This document shows, one piece after another, positions 1 to 5,027 of a stretch of DNA of 5,027 bases. Each line of letters starts with the position of its first letter. Within the stretch, counting starts at the first letter, position 1. The DNA lies in assembly GCA_026169575.1 (NCBI GenBank), contig JAPFCT010000238.1, positions 1 through 5,027 on the forward strand. The letters are read 5' to 3'. Both the position numbers and the translations under genes were made by a program. Source of the DNA: Faecalimonas sp. Lineage in GTDB: Bacteria > Bacillota_A > Clostridia > Lachnospirales > Lachnospiraceae. Below the pieces are notes generated by a model, which was not told the origin of the DNA, made no database searches, and saw nothing but the letters and a program-made list of their open reading frames with translations.

Positions 1-272
1 AACAAATAGCATTCTTCTATGAGAAAATCACAAATACCAGAAAGGATTATCTGCATAAGATTTCCCATGAGATTATCAGCGAAAACCAAGTGATCGTTTC
101 GGAAAACTTACAGATAAAAAATATGGTAAAAAATCATCACCTGGCAAAATCAATAATAGATGCGTCATGGGATGGGCTTACAAAGCAGCTAGAGTATAAG
201 GCAAAGTGGAATGGGCGGAAATATATCAAAGTAGATACATTCTATGCCAGTAGTCAGTTAAGTTCACAATAG
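1..272 (+). pseudogene. tnpB: 3' remnant of IS200/IS605-family TnpB (RNA-guided nuclease / transposon accessory protein), truncated at both ends
   Basis: The frame is open from position 3 to a TAG stop at 270-272 and enters from outside the window, giving about 89 visible residues. They match the middle to late part of TnpB. An arginine/lysine-rich helix (EKITNTRKDYLHKIS) is followed by the RuvC-II strand IVSENLQIKNM, whose glutamate codon (102-104) is the expected catalytic Glu, and then by the very typical HHLAKSIIDASW, QLEYKAKWNGR and KVDTFYASSQL stretches. In intact relatives the last motif continues into the first CxxC of a zinc ribbon and then into RuvC-III with its final catalytic Asp. 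Here the first Cys position reads Ser (SSQLSSQ) and the frame stops three codons later. No downstream frame restores a CxxC. The product therefore lacks the zinc ribbon and RuvC-III and should be inactive as a nuclease. The upstream part, including any TnpA, lies outside the window. The family call is firm; calling it a pseudogene is an inference from the missing C-terminus. Confidence 0.87.
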
Positions 273-275
273 TGT

Positions 276-293
276 AGAAGAAACTTCTTTTTT
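276..293 (+). terminator. Weak terminator-like hairpin after the tnpB remnant
   Basis: AGAAG (276-280) and CTTCT (284-288) form a 5-bp stem around an AAA loop, and T residues run from 288 to 293. The shape is that of an intrinsic terminator, but the stem is short and AU-rich, so termination would be inefficient. It may instead be leftover 3' end structure of the transposon. Confidence 0.3.
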
Positions 294-294
294 A

Positions 295-303
295 TGTTAT
301 GAT
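295..303 (+). promoter_or_regulatory. Candidate extended -10 promoter for mntP
   Basis: TGTTATGAT is a TGn extension followed by TATGAT (298-303), one base from TATAAT. It would start transcription near 310, giving a leader of about 65 nt before the mntP start. No good -35 box sits at the right spacing: the region 274-280 matches TTGACA poorly and overlaps the hairpin. An extended -10 can partly compensate for that. This is pattern evidence only. Confidence 0.3.
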
Positions 304-360
304 AAACTGACAGGTCTGGAAATTGATTTCAGAAGGCCTTGCAGAGGAAACAAAAGAAAA

Positions 361-366
361 AGAGGA
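361..366 (+). promoter_or_regulatory. Ribosome binding site that fixes the mntP start
   Basis: AGAGGA lies 8 nt before the ATG at 375. The open frame extends upstream to a TTG at 339, but that codon has no spaced Shine-Dalgarno and would add a lysine/arginine-rich extension (QRKQKKKRN) to a protein that normally begins directly with its first membrane helix. The site therefore supports 375. Confidence 0.75.
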
Positions 367-374
367 ACACAACG

Positions 375-941
375 ATGGGAATCATAGAATTATTTTTGAT
401 CGCGGTGGGTCTTTCTATGGATGCGTTTGCAGTGTCAGTCTGTAAGGGACTGGCAATGAAGAAATGCACATGGACAAAGGCGGGTATTGTCGGACTTTAT
501 TTTGGCGTATTTCAGGCGGGAATGCCATTGCTTGGATATGTGCTGGGCGTACAGTTCAGCCATGTGATCACTTCGATTGACCACTGGATCGCGTTTGTAC
601 TGCTTGGGATCATCGGTCTGAACATGATCAGAGAATCGCGGGAAGAGGAGGAAGCATGCGAGGAGGAAGATTCTCTTCAGGTGAAAGAGATGCTTGTGCT
701 CGCAGTTGCAACGAGCATCGATGCGCTTGCAGTCGGGATTACATTTGCATTTTTGCAGGTAGAGATCGTTCCGGCGGTTGCATTTATCGGAGTGACTACA
801 TTTTTACTGTCCGCAGGCGGTGTGAAGATCGGAAATGTATTTGGTGCAAAATATAAGTCCAAAGCGGAACTGGCAGGCGGTCTGATCCTGATCTTGATGG
901 GAACAAAGATCCTTCTGGAGCACCTGGGGATTTTCGGATAG
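375..941 (+). CDS. mntP: Manganese efflux pump MntP
   Basis: This is a 188-residue polytopic membrane protein of the MntP (formerly YebN, DUF204) family, which exports Mn2+ from the cytoplasm and protects against manganese excess. The length equals the usual family length when the ATG at 375 is used. Two homologous halves are visible. [14 protein letters not shown] in helix 1 carries Asp16, and [14 protein letters not shown] in helix 4 carries Asp116; these are the paired acidic motifs that define the family. Six hydrophobic segments can be placed near residues 3-22, 36-58, 68-86, 105-127, 130-150 and 164-183. The loop between halves (about 87-99) is strongly acidic and holds one Cys ([10 protein letters not shown]). 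A second small motif, [12 protein letters not shown], is at about 146-157. The gene is 102 bp from the tnpB remnant and 138 bp from prmA, so it is probably monocistronic or loosely coupled. I see no yybP-ykoY manganese riboswitch in its leader. Mn2+ specificity comes from family knowledge, not from the sequence alone. Confidence 0.94.
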   Translation: MGIIELFLIAVGLSMDAFAVSVCKGLAMKKCTWTKAGIVGLYFGVFQAGMPLLGYVLGVQFSHVITSIDHWIAFVLLGIIGLNMIRESREEEEACEEEDSLQVKEMLVLAVATSIDALAVGITFAFLQVEIVPAVAFIGVTTFLLSAGGVKIGNVFGAKYKSKAELAGGLILILMGTKILLEHLGIFG

Positions 942-1025
942 AAGGAAGCAGGAGTTCCCGATATGATAAGGGATGATACCGTAAATCGATGATACTGAAG
1001 AACAGAGAAGATTAAAATAAGGAAG

Positions 1026-1061
1026 AAATCTGTCACCGAAAGAAGCGGGCAGATCAGATTT
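1026..1061 (+). repeat. Inverted repeat in the prmA leader
   Basis: AAATCTG (1026-1032) and CAGATTT (1055-1061) are perfect 7-bp complements separated by 22 nt. The right arm ends 4 nt before the AGAGG of the prmA ribosome binding site. Only four T residues follow, so it does not look like an intrinsic terminator. An overlapping CAGAT at 1050-1054 gives the left arm a second, shorter partner. It could be chance in AT-rich DNA. Confidence 0.3.
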
Positions 1062-1065
1062 TAGA

Positions 1066-1073
1066 AGAGGTGA
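1066..1073 (+). promoter_or_regulatory. Ribosome binding site that chooses between two prmA start codons
   Basis: AGAGGTGA is a strong Shine-Dalgarno. ATG codons occur at 1074 and 1080 in the same frame. The first is immediately adjacent to the site and too close for normal initiation; the second is 6 nt away, which is near optimal, and gives the family-typical N-terminus MKWNKFRL. Confidence 0.75.
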
Positions 1074-1079
1074 ATGATT

Positions 1080-2036
1080 ATGAAATGGAACAAATTCAGA
1101 TTAAAGACAACGACAGAGGCTGAGGATCTTGTCAGCAGTATGTTGATGGATCTTGGTATCGAGGGAGTAGAGATCGAGGATAAAGTGCCGCTTACCCAGG
1201 CGGACAAAGAGCAGATGTTTGTAGATATTCTGCCGCAGATCGAGCGTGATGATGGAATCGCATATTTAAGCTTCTATCTGGAAGAAGAGGCAGACAAAGA
1301 CGAGATGCTCGCGAAGGTGAGAGCGGAATTTGAATCCATGCGCGCTTATGCAAATGTCGGTGAAGGAACGATCGAAGAATCTCAGACAGAAGATCTGGAC
1401 TGGGTAAATAACTGGAAACAATATTTCCACCAGTTCTATGTCGATGATATTCTGATCATTCCGTCCTGGGAAGAAGTGAAACCGGAAGATGAGGATAAGA
1501 TGATCATCCATATTGATCCGGGAACTGCATTTGGAACCGGGATGCATGAGACGACGCAGCTTTGTATCCGTCAGCTGAAGAAACATGTGACAGAAGATAC
1601 AAGAATCCTGGATGTGGGATGCGGAAGCGGGATCCTCGGAATGCTTGCATTGAAATTTGGCGCTGCTTATTCGGTAGGAACCGATCTGGACCCATGTGCG
1701 ATCGATGCGACTTATGAAAATATGGAAGTCAACGGGATCACAAGAGACCAGTATGAGGTTATGATCGGAAATATTATCGATGATAAGGAAGTGCAGGATA
1801 AGGTCGGATATGATAAGTATGATATTGTTGTGGCAAATATTCTTGCGGATGTTCTTGTGCCGCTGACACCAGTGATCTTACACCAGCTGAAAAAGGGCGG
1901 TGTCTATATTACAAGCGGAATTATCGATGACAAAGAGCAGACTGTGGTAGAAGCAGTAAAGGCAGCGGGTCTGGAAGTGCTTGAAGTTACCTATCAGGGT
2001 GAGTGGGTATCTGTCACTGCAAGAAAAAATTTCTAA
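1080..2036 (+). CDS. prmA: Ribosomal protein L11 methyltransferase PrmA
   Basis: This is a class I S-adenosylmethionine-dependent methyltransferase that methylates amino groups of ribosomal protein L11 in the cytoplasm. The product is 318 residues from the ATG at 1080, in line with Firmicute PrmA proteins of about 310. The N-terminal substrate-recognition domain (about 1-100) begins MKWNKFRLKT and is rich in acidic residues. It is followed by the conserved linker WVNNWKQYFHQFYVDDILIIPSW. The catalytic domain shows PrmA hallmarks: GTAFGTGMHETT (148-159), the SAM-binding glycine loop DVGCGSG (178-184), an acidic ribose-binding end of strand 2 (VGTDLDPCAI), and the motif IV signature DIVVANILADVL (from 248). 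All key motifs are intact. It is followed after 15 bp by rsmE, the common prmA-rsmE pair of Firmicutes, so the two are almost certainly cotranscribed. An ATG two codons upstream (1074) is the only real doubt about the start. Confidence 0.96.
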   Translation: MKWNKFRLKTTTEAEDLVSSMLMDLGIEGVEIEDKVPLTQADKEQMFVDILPQIERDDGIAYLSFYLEEEADKDEMLAKVRAEFESMRAYANVGEGTIEESQTEDLDWVNNWKQYFHQFYVDDILIIPSWEEVKPEDEDKMIIHIDPGTAFGTGMHETTQLCIRQLKKHVTEDTRILDVGCGSGILGMLALKFGAAYSVGTDLDPCAIDATYENMEVNGITRDQYEVMIGNIIDDKEVQDKVGYDKYDIVVANILADVLVPLTPVILHQLKKGGVYITSGIIDDKEQTVVEAVKAAGLEVLEVTYQGEWVSVTARKNF

Positions 2037-2044
2037 AAGAGGGG
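2037..2044 (+). promoter_or_regulatory. Ribosome binding site for rsmE
   Basis: AAGAGGGG begins directly after the prmA stop and ends 7 nt before the ATG at 2052. A TTG at 2046 is in frame but only 1 nt from the site, so 2052 is the better start. The tight packing indicates cotranscription with prmA. Confidence 0.7.
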
Positions 2045-2051
2045 ATTGAAG

Positions 2052-2792
2052 ATGCAGCATTTTTTTGTAGTGCCGGATCAGGTCAGAGACGGCTATATTG
2101 AAATTACCGGATCGGATGTCAATCATATGAAGAACGTGTTACGGATGAAAGCCGGAGAACAGCTTGAGATCAGTGACGGAAATAATAAGAAGTATCTCTG
2201 TGAGATTGAAACACTGGAGGCAGAACTGGTGACCGTACGGATTCTGGAAGAACGGAAGGCAGAAAACGAACTTTCCTCGAAACTCTTTCTGTTTCAGGGA
2301 CTTCCAAAGAGTGATAAGATGGAACTGATTGTCCAAAAGGCAGTAGAGCTTGGAGCCTGGGAGATCATTCCGGTCGCCACAAAGCGCGCGGTCGTAAAGC
2401 TGGATGAGAAAAAAGCGGCAAAGAAGCGGGAGCGGTGGAATGGAATTTCCGAGAGCGCTGCAAAGCAGGCGGGGAGAAATGTCATTCCGCAGGTGAAGCA
2501 GGTAATGAGCCTGAAGGAAGCGCTTTGTTATGCAGCTGACCTTGATGTCCTTCTGATCCCCTATGAACTTGCAGAGGGAATGCAGGCTACAAAAGAGCGG
2601 ATCAGACAGATACAGCCGGGACAGTCCGTTGGGATTTTCATCGGACCGGAGGGTGGTTTTGAGCGGGAAGAAGTAGAACTTGCCGTGGAGGCAGGTGCAT
2701 ATCCGGTCACACTTGGGAAACGGATCCTGCGCACAGAGACAGCGGGGATGACGATGCTTTCCGTGCTGATGTATCATCTGGAACAAGACTGA
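2052..2792 (+). CDS. rsmE: 16S rRNA (uracil1498-N3)-methyltransferase RsmE
   Basis: This SPOUT-superfamily enzyme methylates N3 of U1498 in helix 44 of 16S rRNA near the decoding site, using S-adenosylmethionine, and typically acts as a dimer on the 30S subunit. The product is 246 residues, the normal length. The N-terminal PUA-like RNA-binding domain spans about 1-70 and starts MQHFFVVPDQV, with the typical DVNHMKNVLRMKAGE stretch. The SPOUT domain starts near LFLFQGLPKSDKMELIVQKA and contains the ELG.WEIIP..T.RAV segment and the SAAKQAGRNVIP motif. The trefoil-knot cofactor site is present as GPEGGF (198-203) and LGKRILRTETA (221-231). All family motifs are intact. It sits between prmA and a cysteine desulfurase whose start is 35 bp downstream, which suggests one transcript. 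Confidence 0.96.
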   Translation: MQHFFVVPDQVRDGYIEITGSDVNHMKNVLRMKAGEQLEISDGNNKKYLCEIETLEAELVTVRILEERKAENELSSKLFLFQGLPKSDKMELIVQKAVELGAWEIIPVATKRAVVKLDEKKAAKKRERWNGISESAAKQAGRNVIPQVKQVMSLKEALCYAADLDVLLIPYELAEGMQATKERIRQIQPGQSVGIFIGPEGGFEREEVELAVEAGAYPVTLGKRILRTETAGMTMLSVLMYHLEQD

Positions 2793-2827
2793 CATAATCT
2801 GATAGTAAAAGAAAACAGGAGAATATT

Positions 2828-3982
2828 ATGGAAATATATCTGGACAATTCAGCGACGACAAAATGTTATGAATGTGTGCGGGACATTGTCGGCAAAGTGA
2901 TGTGTGAGGATTACGGCAATCCGTCTTCGATGCACAGAAAGGGAGTCGAGGCAGAGAACTATATTAAAGAAGCAAAAGAAATCCTTGCAAAGACGATGAA
3001 GGTGCAGGAGAAGGAAATTTTCTTTACTTCCGGAGGAACAGAGAGTGATAACCTTGCGCTGATCGGCGCGGCAAGGGCAAACCACAGATCCGGGAAGCAT
3101 CTGATCACATCTTCTATTGAACATCCGGCGATCTTAAATACGATGCACTATCTTGAGGAAGAAGGGTTCCGTGTGACCTATCTTCCGGTAGATGGGGAAG
3201 GGAAAATCAAACTTTCTGCACTTCGGGAAGCGCTCTGCGAGGAGACGATCCTCGTATCGATCATGTATGTCAACAATGAGATGGGAGCAGTACAGCCGAT
3301 CGAGGAAGCGGCGCGCATCGTTAAGGACTATAATGATAAAATTTTATTTCATGTAGATGCTGTGCAGGGATTTGGAAAATACCGGATCTATCCAAAACGG
3401 ATCGGTGTGGATATGATGTCTGTCAGCGGACATAAGATCCACGGACCGAAAGGGATCGGCGCACTGTATATCAATGAGAAAGTGAAGATCCATCCGATCA
3501 TTTTCGGAGGAGAACAGCAGAAAAATATCCGCTCCGGCACAGAGAATGTTCCGGGGATCGCAGGACTTGGAAGAGCGGTCAAAGAGATTTATACAGATTT
3601 GGATGCAAAGATAGAGAAGATGCGTGCGCTCAAGAACCGTTTTATCGAAGGCGTTCAGAAAATCGACGATGTAGTGATCCACGGTGTGACAGATGAGACG
3701 AGCGCGCCGCACATCATCAGTGTCGGTGTGGCAGGGATCCGAAGCGAGGTGCTGCTTCATACACTGGAAGATAAGGGAATCTATGTGTCATCCGGTTCTG
3801 CATGTGCGTCCAATCATCCGGCGATCAGCGGGGTATTGAAAGGAATCGGGGTAAAAAAAGAATATCTCGATGCGACACTCCGGTTCAGTCTCTCTGAATT
3901 TACAACGGAAGAGGAAATTGACTACACACTGGAAACATTATATAATTGTGTACCGATGCTGAGACGCTATACAAGACACTAA
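2828..3982 (+). CDS. Cysteine desulfurase (NifS/IscS family, class V aminotransferase), probable ThiI partner
   Basis: This PLP-dependent cytosolic enzyme converts L-cysteine to alanine and holds the released sulfur as a cysteine persulfide for transfer to acceptors. The product is 384 residues, typical of the family, with AGGAG 6 nt before the ATG. It opens with the usual IYLDNSATTK. Visible cofactor and catalytic features are SGGTESDN (68-75, phosphate binding), His99 in SSIEHPAIL, NNEMGAVQPI, Asp177 in HVDAVQ (pyridine nitrogen contact), the Schiff-base Lys203 in SGHKIHGPKG, the mobile-loop Cys326 in SSGSACAS, and Arg352 in LRFSLSEFTTEEEID (substrate carboxylate). All are intact. The loop is the flexible group I type. 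No scaffold (IscU/SufU) gene is visible nearby, while thiI follows, so I infer a dedicated donor for tRNA thiolation like the NifZ-ThiI pair of Bacillus subtilis. A general Fe-S cluster role cannot be excluded, so I give no symbol. Confidence 0.94.
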   Translation: MEIYLDNSATTKCYECVRDIVGKVMCEDYGNPSSMHRKGVEAENYIKEAKEILAKTMKVQEKEIFFTSGGTESDNLALIGAARANHRSGKHLITSSIEHPAILNTMHYLEEEGFRVTYLPVDGEGKIKLSALREALCEETILVSIMYVNNEMGAVQPIEEAARIVKDYNDKILFHVDAVQGFGKYRIYPKRIGVDMMSVSGHKIHGPKGIGALYINEKVKIHPIIFGGEQQKNIRSGTENVPGIAGLGRAVKEIYTDLDAKIEKMRALKNRFIEGVQKIDDVVIHGVTDETSAPHIISVGVAGIRSEVLLHTLEDKGIYVSSGSACASNHPAISGVLKGIGVKKEYLDATLRFSLSEFTTEEEIDYTLETLYNCVPMLRRYTRH

Positions 3983-4000
3983 AGAAAAGCATACCCTGCG

Positions 4001-4021
4001 CTCTCCGGGCATCCCGGTGAG
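4001..4021 (+). repeat. Compact hairpin just downstream of the desulfurase gene
   Basis: CCGGG (4005-4009) pairs with CCCGG (4013-4017) around a CAT loop. After one T-T mismatch, CTC (4001-4003) pairs with GAG (4019-4021). The stem is GC-rich and stable but lacks a downstream T-run, so it fits a 3'-end-stabilising stem or part of a larger fold better than a terminator. Confidence 0.6.
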
Positions 4022-4024
4022 AAT

Positions 4025-4072
4025 GGATGCGGAAGGCAGACGTTGCCTGACAGGCTGTCCCTGCCGGCATCC
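4025..4072 (+). repeat. Outer stem that competes with the downstream long stem
   Basis: GGATGC (4025-4030) is complementary to GCATCC (4067-4072), and GGCAG (4035-4039) is complementary to CTGCC (4061-4065), giving an 11-bp stem broken by an internal loop. Inside it lie AGGCA/TGCCT (4034-4038 with 4044-4048) and the palindrome GACAG-G-CTGTC (4049-4059). The right arm reuses bases of the 4055-4098 stem, so the two folds exclude each other. Confidence 0.45.
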
Positions 4073-4098
4073 GGTCATACATGGCTGCCGGCAGACAG
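4055..4098 (+). repeat. Long inverted repeat (bulged 8+4 bp stem) before thiI
   Basis: CTGCCGGC (4061-4068) pairs perfectly with GCCGGCAG (4087-4094). Beyond a two-base CC bulge, CTGT (4055-4058) pairs with ACAG (4095-4098). The loop is 18 nt. The bases 4085-4094, CTGCCGGCAG, also form a perfect 10-bp palindrome on their own. Confidence 0.6.
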
Positions 4099-4108
4099 TC
4101 TTTGTCTG
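4092..4108 (+). repeat. Small hairpin mutually exclusive with the long stem
   Basis: CAGACA (4092-4097) pairs with TGTCTG (4103-4108) around the loop GTCTT. Its left arm overlaps the right arm of the 4055-4098 stem, so only one of the two can form at a time. Confidence 0.5.
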
Positions 4109-4156
4109 ACAAGGGGCGGGAAAATGATACAGTATATAAGAAGAAAGGATAAAAAA

Positions 4157-5027
4157 ATGGTATTTCATGCATTTTTGATTAAATATGGAGAAATCGGGAT
4201 CAAGGGAAAGAACCGCTATCTTTTTGAAGATGCGCTGATCCGGCAGATGCGCTATGCGCTGAAAGATGTGGATGGGACATTTGACATCCACAAATCCCAG
4301 GGAAGAATTTACGTAGAATGTGAAGGAGCGTACGATTACGAGGAGACGGTCGCAAGCTTAAAGCGAGTTTTCGGTATTGTCGGAATTTGTCCGGTTGTCC
4401 ATGTGGAAGACCAGGGATTTGAACAGTTAAAGAAAGATGTTGTGGATTACATGGATCAGATGTATCTGGATAAGCATACGACATTTAAAGTAGAGGCAAG
4501 AAGAGGAAAGAAAAGCTATCCAAAGAATTCGATGGAGATCAACTGCGATCTTGGAGAGGCGATCTTAGAGGCATTTCCGGAGATCAAAGTAGATGTGCAT
4601 AAGCCGGAGATCAAGCTGAATATTGAAATCCGTGAGCAGATCTATATCTATTCGGAGATCATTCCGGGACCGGGGGGAATGCCGGTTGGAACAAACGGAA
4701 AGGCGATGCTGCTTCTGTCAGGAGGGATCGACAGCCCGGTAGCTGGTTATATGATCGCAAAGAGAGGTGTCGGACTGGAGGCGACTTATTTCCATGCGCC
4801 GCCGTACACAAGCGAGCGTGCGAAACAGAAGGTCATCGATCTTGCCAAACTGGTGGCAAAGTATTCCGGACCGATCAAGTTAAACATTGTCAACTTTACA
4901 GATATCCAGCTGTACATCTATGATAAGTGTCCACACGATGAACTGACGATTATCATGCGCCGTTATATGATGAAGATTGCAGAGCATTTTGCAAAAGAGA
5001 GTGGATGTCTCGGACTGATCACCGGAG
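4157..5027 (+). CDS. thiI: tRNA 4-thiouridine sulfurtransferase ThiI (5' part; runs off the window end)
   Basis: ThiI adenylates U8 of tRNA and inserts sulfur received as persulfide from a cysteine desulfurase, making 4-thiouridine; in some bacteria it also supplies sulfur for the thiazole of thiamine. About 290 residues are visible and the frame is still open at 5027. The N-terminal ferredoxin-like part starts VFHAFLIKYGEIGIKGKNR, a strong family signature. A THUMP RNA-binding domain covers roughly 60-165, including the FKVEARRGKKSYPKNS stretch. The PP-loop ATP-pyrophosphatase motif SGGIDSPV is at 188-195, preceded by GPGGMPVGTNGKAMLLL and followed by FHAPPYTSERA. Visible cysteines include Cys258 (YDKCPHDE) and Cys284 (GCLGLITG). 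The conserved active-site Cys of the pyrophosphatase domain lies beyond the window, as would any C-terminal rhodanese domain, so neither can be judged. The desulfurase upstream is its likely donor. The start is supported by AAAGG 8 nt upstream. Confidence 0.95.
   Translation, partial: MVFHAFLIKYGEIGIKGKNRYLFEDALIRQMRYALKDVDGTFDIHKSQGRIYVECEGAYDYEETVASLKRVFGIVGICPVVHVEDQGFEQLKKDVVDYMDQMYLDKHTTFKVEARRGKKSYPKNSMEINCDLGEAILEAFPEIKVDVHKPEIKLNIEIREQIYIYSEIIPGPGGMPVGTNGKAMLLLSGGIDSPVAGYMIAKRGVGLEATYFHAPPYTSERAKQKVIDLAKLVAKYSGPIKLNIVNFTDIQLYIYDKCPHDELTIIMRRYMMKIAEHFAKESGCLGLITG

Larger units (their letters stand above)
4035..4114 (+). repeat. Imperfect direct duplication in the spacer
   Basis: GGCAGAC followed by CTGACAGG (4035-4041 and 4047-4054) recurs as GGCAGAC followed by CTGACAAGG (4090-4096 and 4106-4114), a period of about 55 bp. 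Separately, CTGCCGGCA occurs at 4061-4069 and again at 4085-4093. Two copies of each word in so short a stretch suggest a duplicated unit that has since diverged. Confidence 0.45.
3983..4156. other. Structured GC-rich spacer between the desulfurase and thiI
   Basis: This is the longest intergenic stretch between genes that otherwise look like one operon. By hand count, 3991-4120 is 82/130 G+C (63%), against 22/60 in the end of the preceding gene (3901-3960) and 13/60 in 4121-4180. It contains a local hairpin at 4001-4021, a long bulged stem at 4055-4098, competing stems inside 4025-4108, and imperfect direct repeats. No T-run follows any stem on either strand, so I see no intrinsic terminator. 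The TPP riboswitch and T-box consensus segments are absent. It could be a mobile or palindromic intergenic repeat, a transcript-processing or stability element, or an undescribed cis-regulatory RNA. The last 36 bases (4121-4156) are AT-rich and carry the thiI ribosome binding site AAAGG at 4144-4148, 8 nt before the ATG. Confidence 0.7.

Noticed and set aside
339..374. N-terminal extension of MntP from a TTG start
   Set aside because: It lacks a spaced ribosome binding site and adds a basic tail not seen in the family; the ATG at 375 gives the standard 188 residues and places Asp at 16.
273..374. yybP-ykoY manganese riboswitch upstream of mntP
   Set aside because: The conserved internal-loop sequences are not present and the leader is too short.
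962..1018. Promoter for prmA (TATGAT at 962-967 or TAAAAT at 1013-1018)
   Set aside because: Neither has a recognisable -35 box or TGn extension; such words are common in this AT-rich gap.
2139..2795. Long minus-strand reading frame opposite rsmE
   Set aside because: It is fully antisense to a gene with intact family motifs, its protein has no recognisable domain, and it has the biased composition typical of a shadow frame.
3344..3760. Minus-strand reading frame opposite the cysteine desulfurase
   Set aside because: It is antisense to catalytic motifs of a certain gene and resembles no known protein.
4023..4109. A 28-codon cysteine-containing reading frame in the spacer before thiI (starting MDAEGRRCLTGCPC)
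   Set aside because: The only Shine-Dalgarno-like bases directly abut the ATG, the frame is made of the repeat and hairpin sequence, and it resembles no leader peptide I know.
4001..4110. Intrinsic terminator after the desulfurase gene
   Set aside because: Several good stems exist but none is followed by a T-run on either strand.
4133..4140. TATATAAG as a -10 box for thiI
   Set aside because: No -35 box lies at 16-18 bp; the nearest candidate (CTGACA at 4106-4111) is 21 bp away, and the start point would fall inside the ribosome binding site.

Overview
The window looks like chromosomal DNA from a low-to-moderate GC Firmicute of the class Clostridia, most likely the family Lachnospiraceae. 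This rests on the protein sequences, purine-rich Shine-Dalgarno sites (AGGAG and GAGG types), ATG starts, and the gene order mntP / prmA / rsmE / cysteine desulfurase / thiI. The genus is not resolved. All genes lie on the + strand.

Layout. Positions 1-272 hold the 3' remnant of an IS200/IS605-type tnpB gene. It keeps the RuvC-II glutamate but stops where the zinc ribbon should begin. A short AT-rich gap (273-374) contains a weak terminator-like hairpin and a possible extended -10 promoter. mntP (375-941), a manganese exporter, follows. After 138 bp comes prmA (1080-2036, ribosomal protein L11 methyltransferase), then rsmE 15 bp later (2052-2792, 16S rRNA m3U1498 methyltransferase), then a class V cysteine desulfurase 35 bp later (2828-3982). 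A 174-bp spacer (3983-4156) is unusually GC-rich and full of inverted and direct repeats. It precedes thiI (4157 to the window end, truncated by the window), the tRNA 4-thiouridine sulfurtransferase.

How the genes work together. prmA, rsmE, the desulfurase and thiI share a theme: post-synthetic modification of the translation machinery (ribosomal protein, 16S rRNA, tRNA). The desulfurase next to thiI is probably its dedicated sulfur donor, passing persulfide sulfur to ThiI for s4U8 in tRNA and possibly for the thiamine thiazole. mntP is functionally separate and probably its own transcription unit.

I found no convincing undescribed system. The two places most worth a second look are the structured spacer before thiI, which matches no riboswitch I can recognise, and the decayed TnpB end that abuts mntP.
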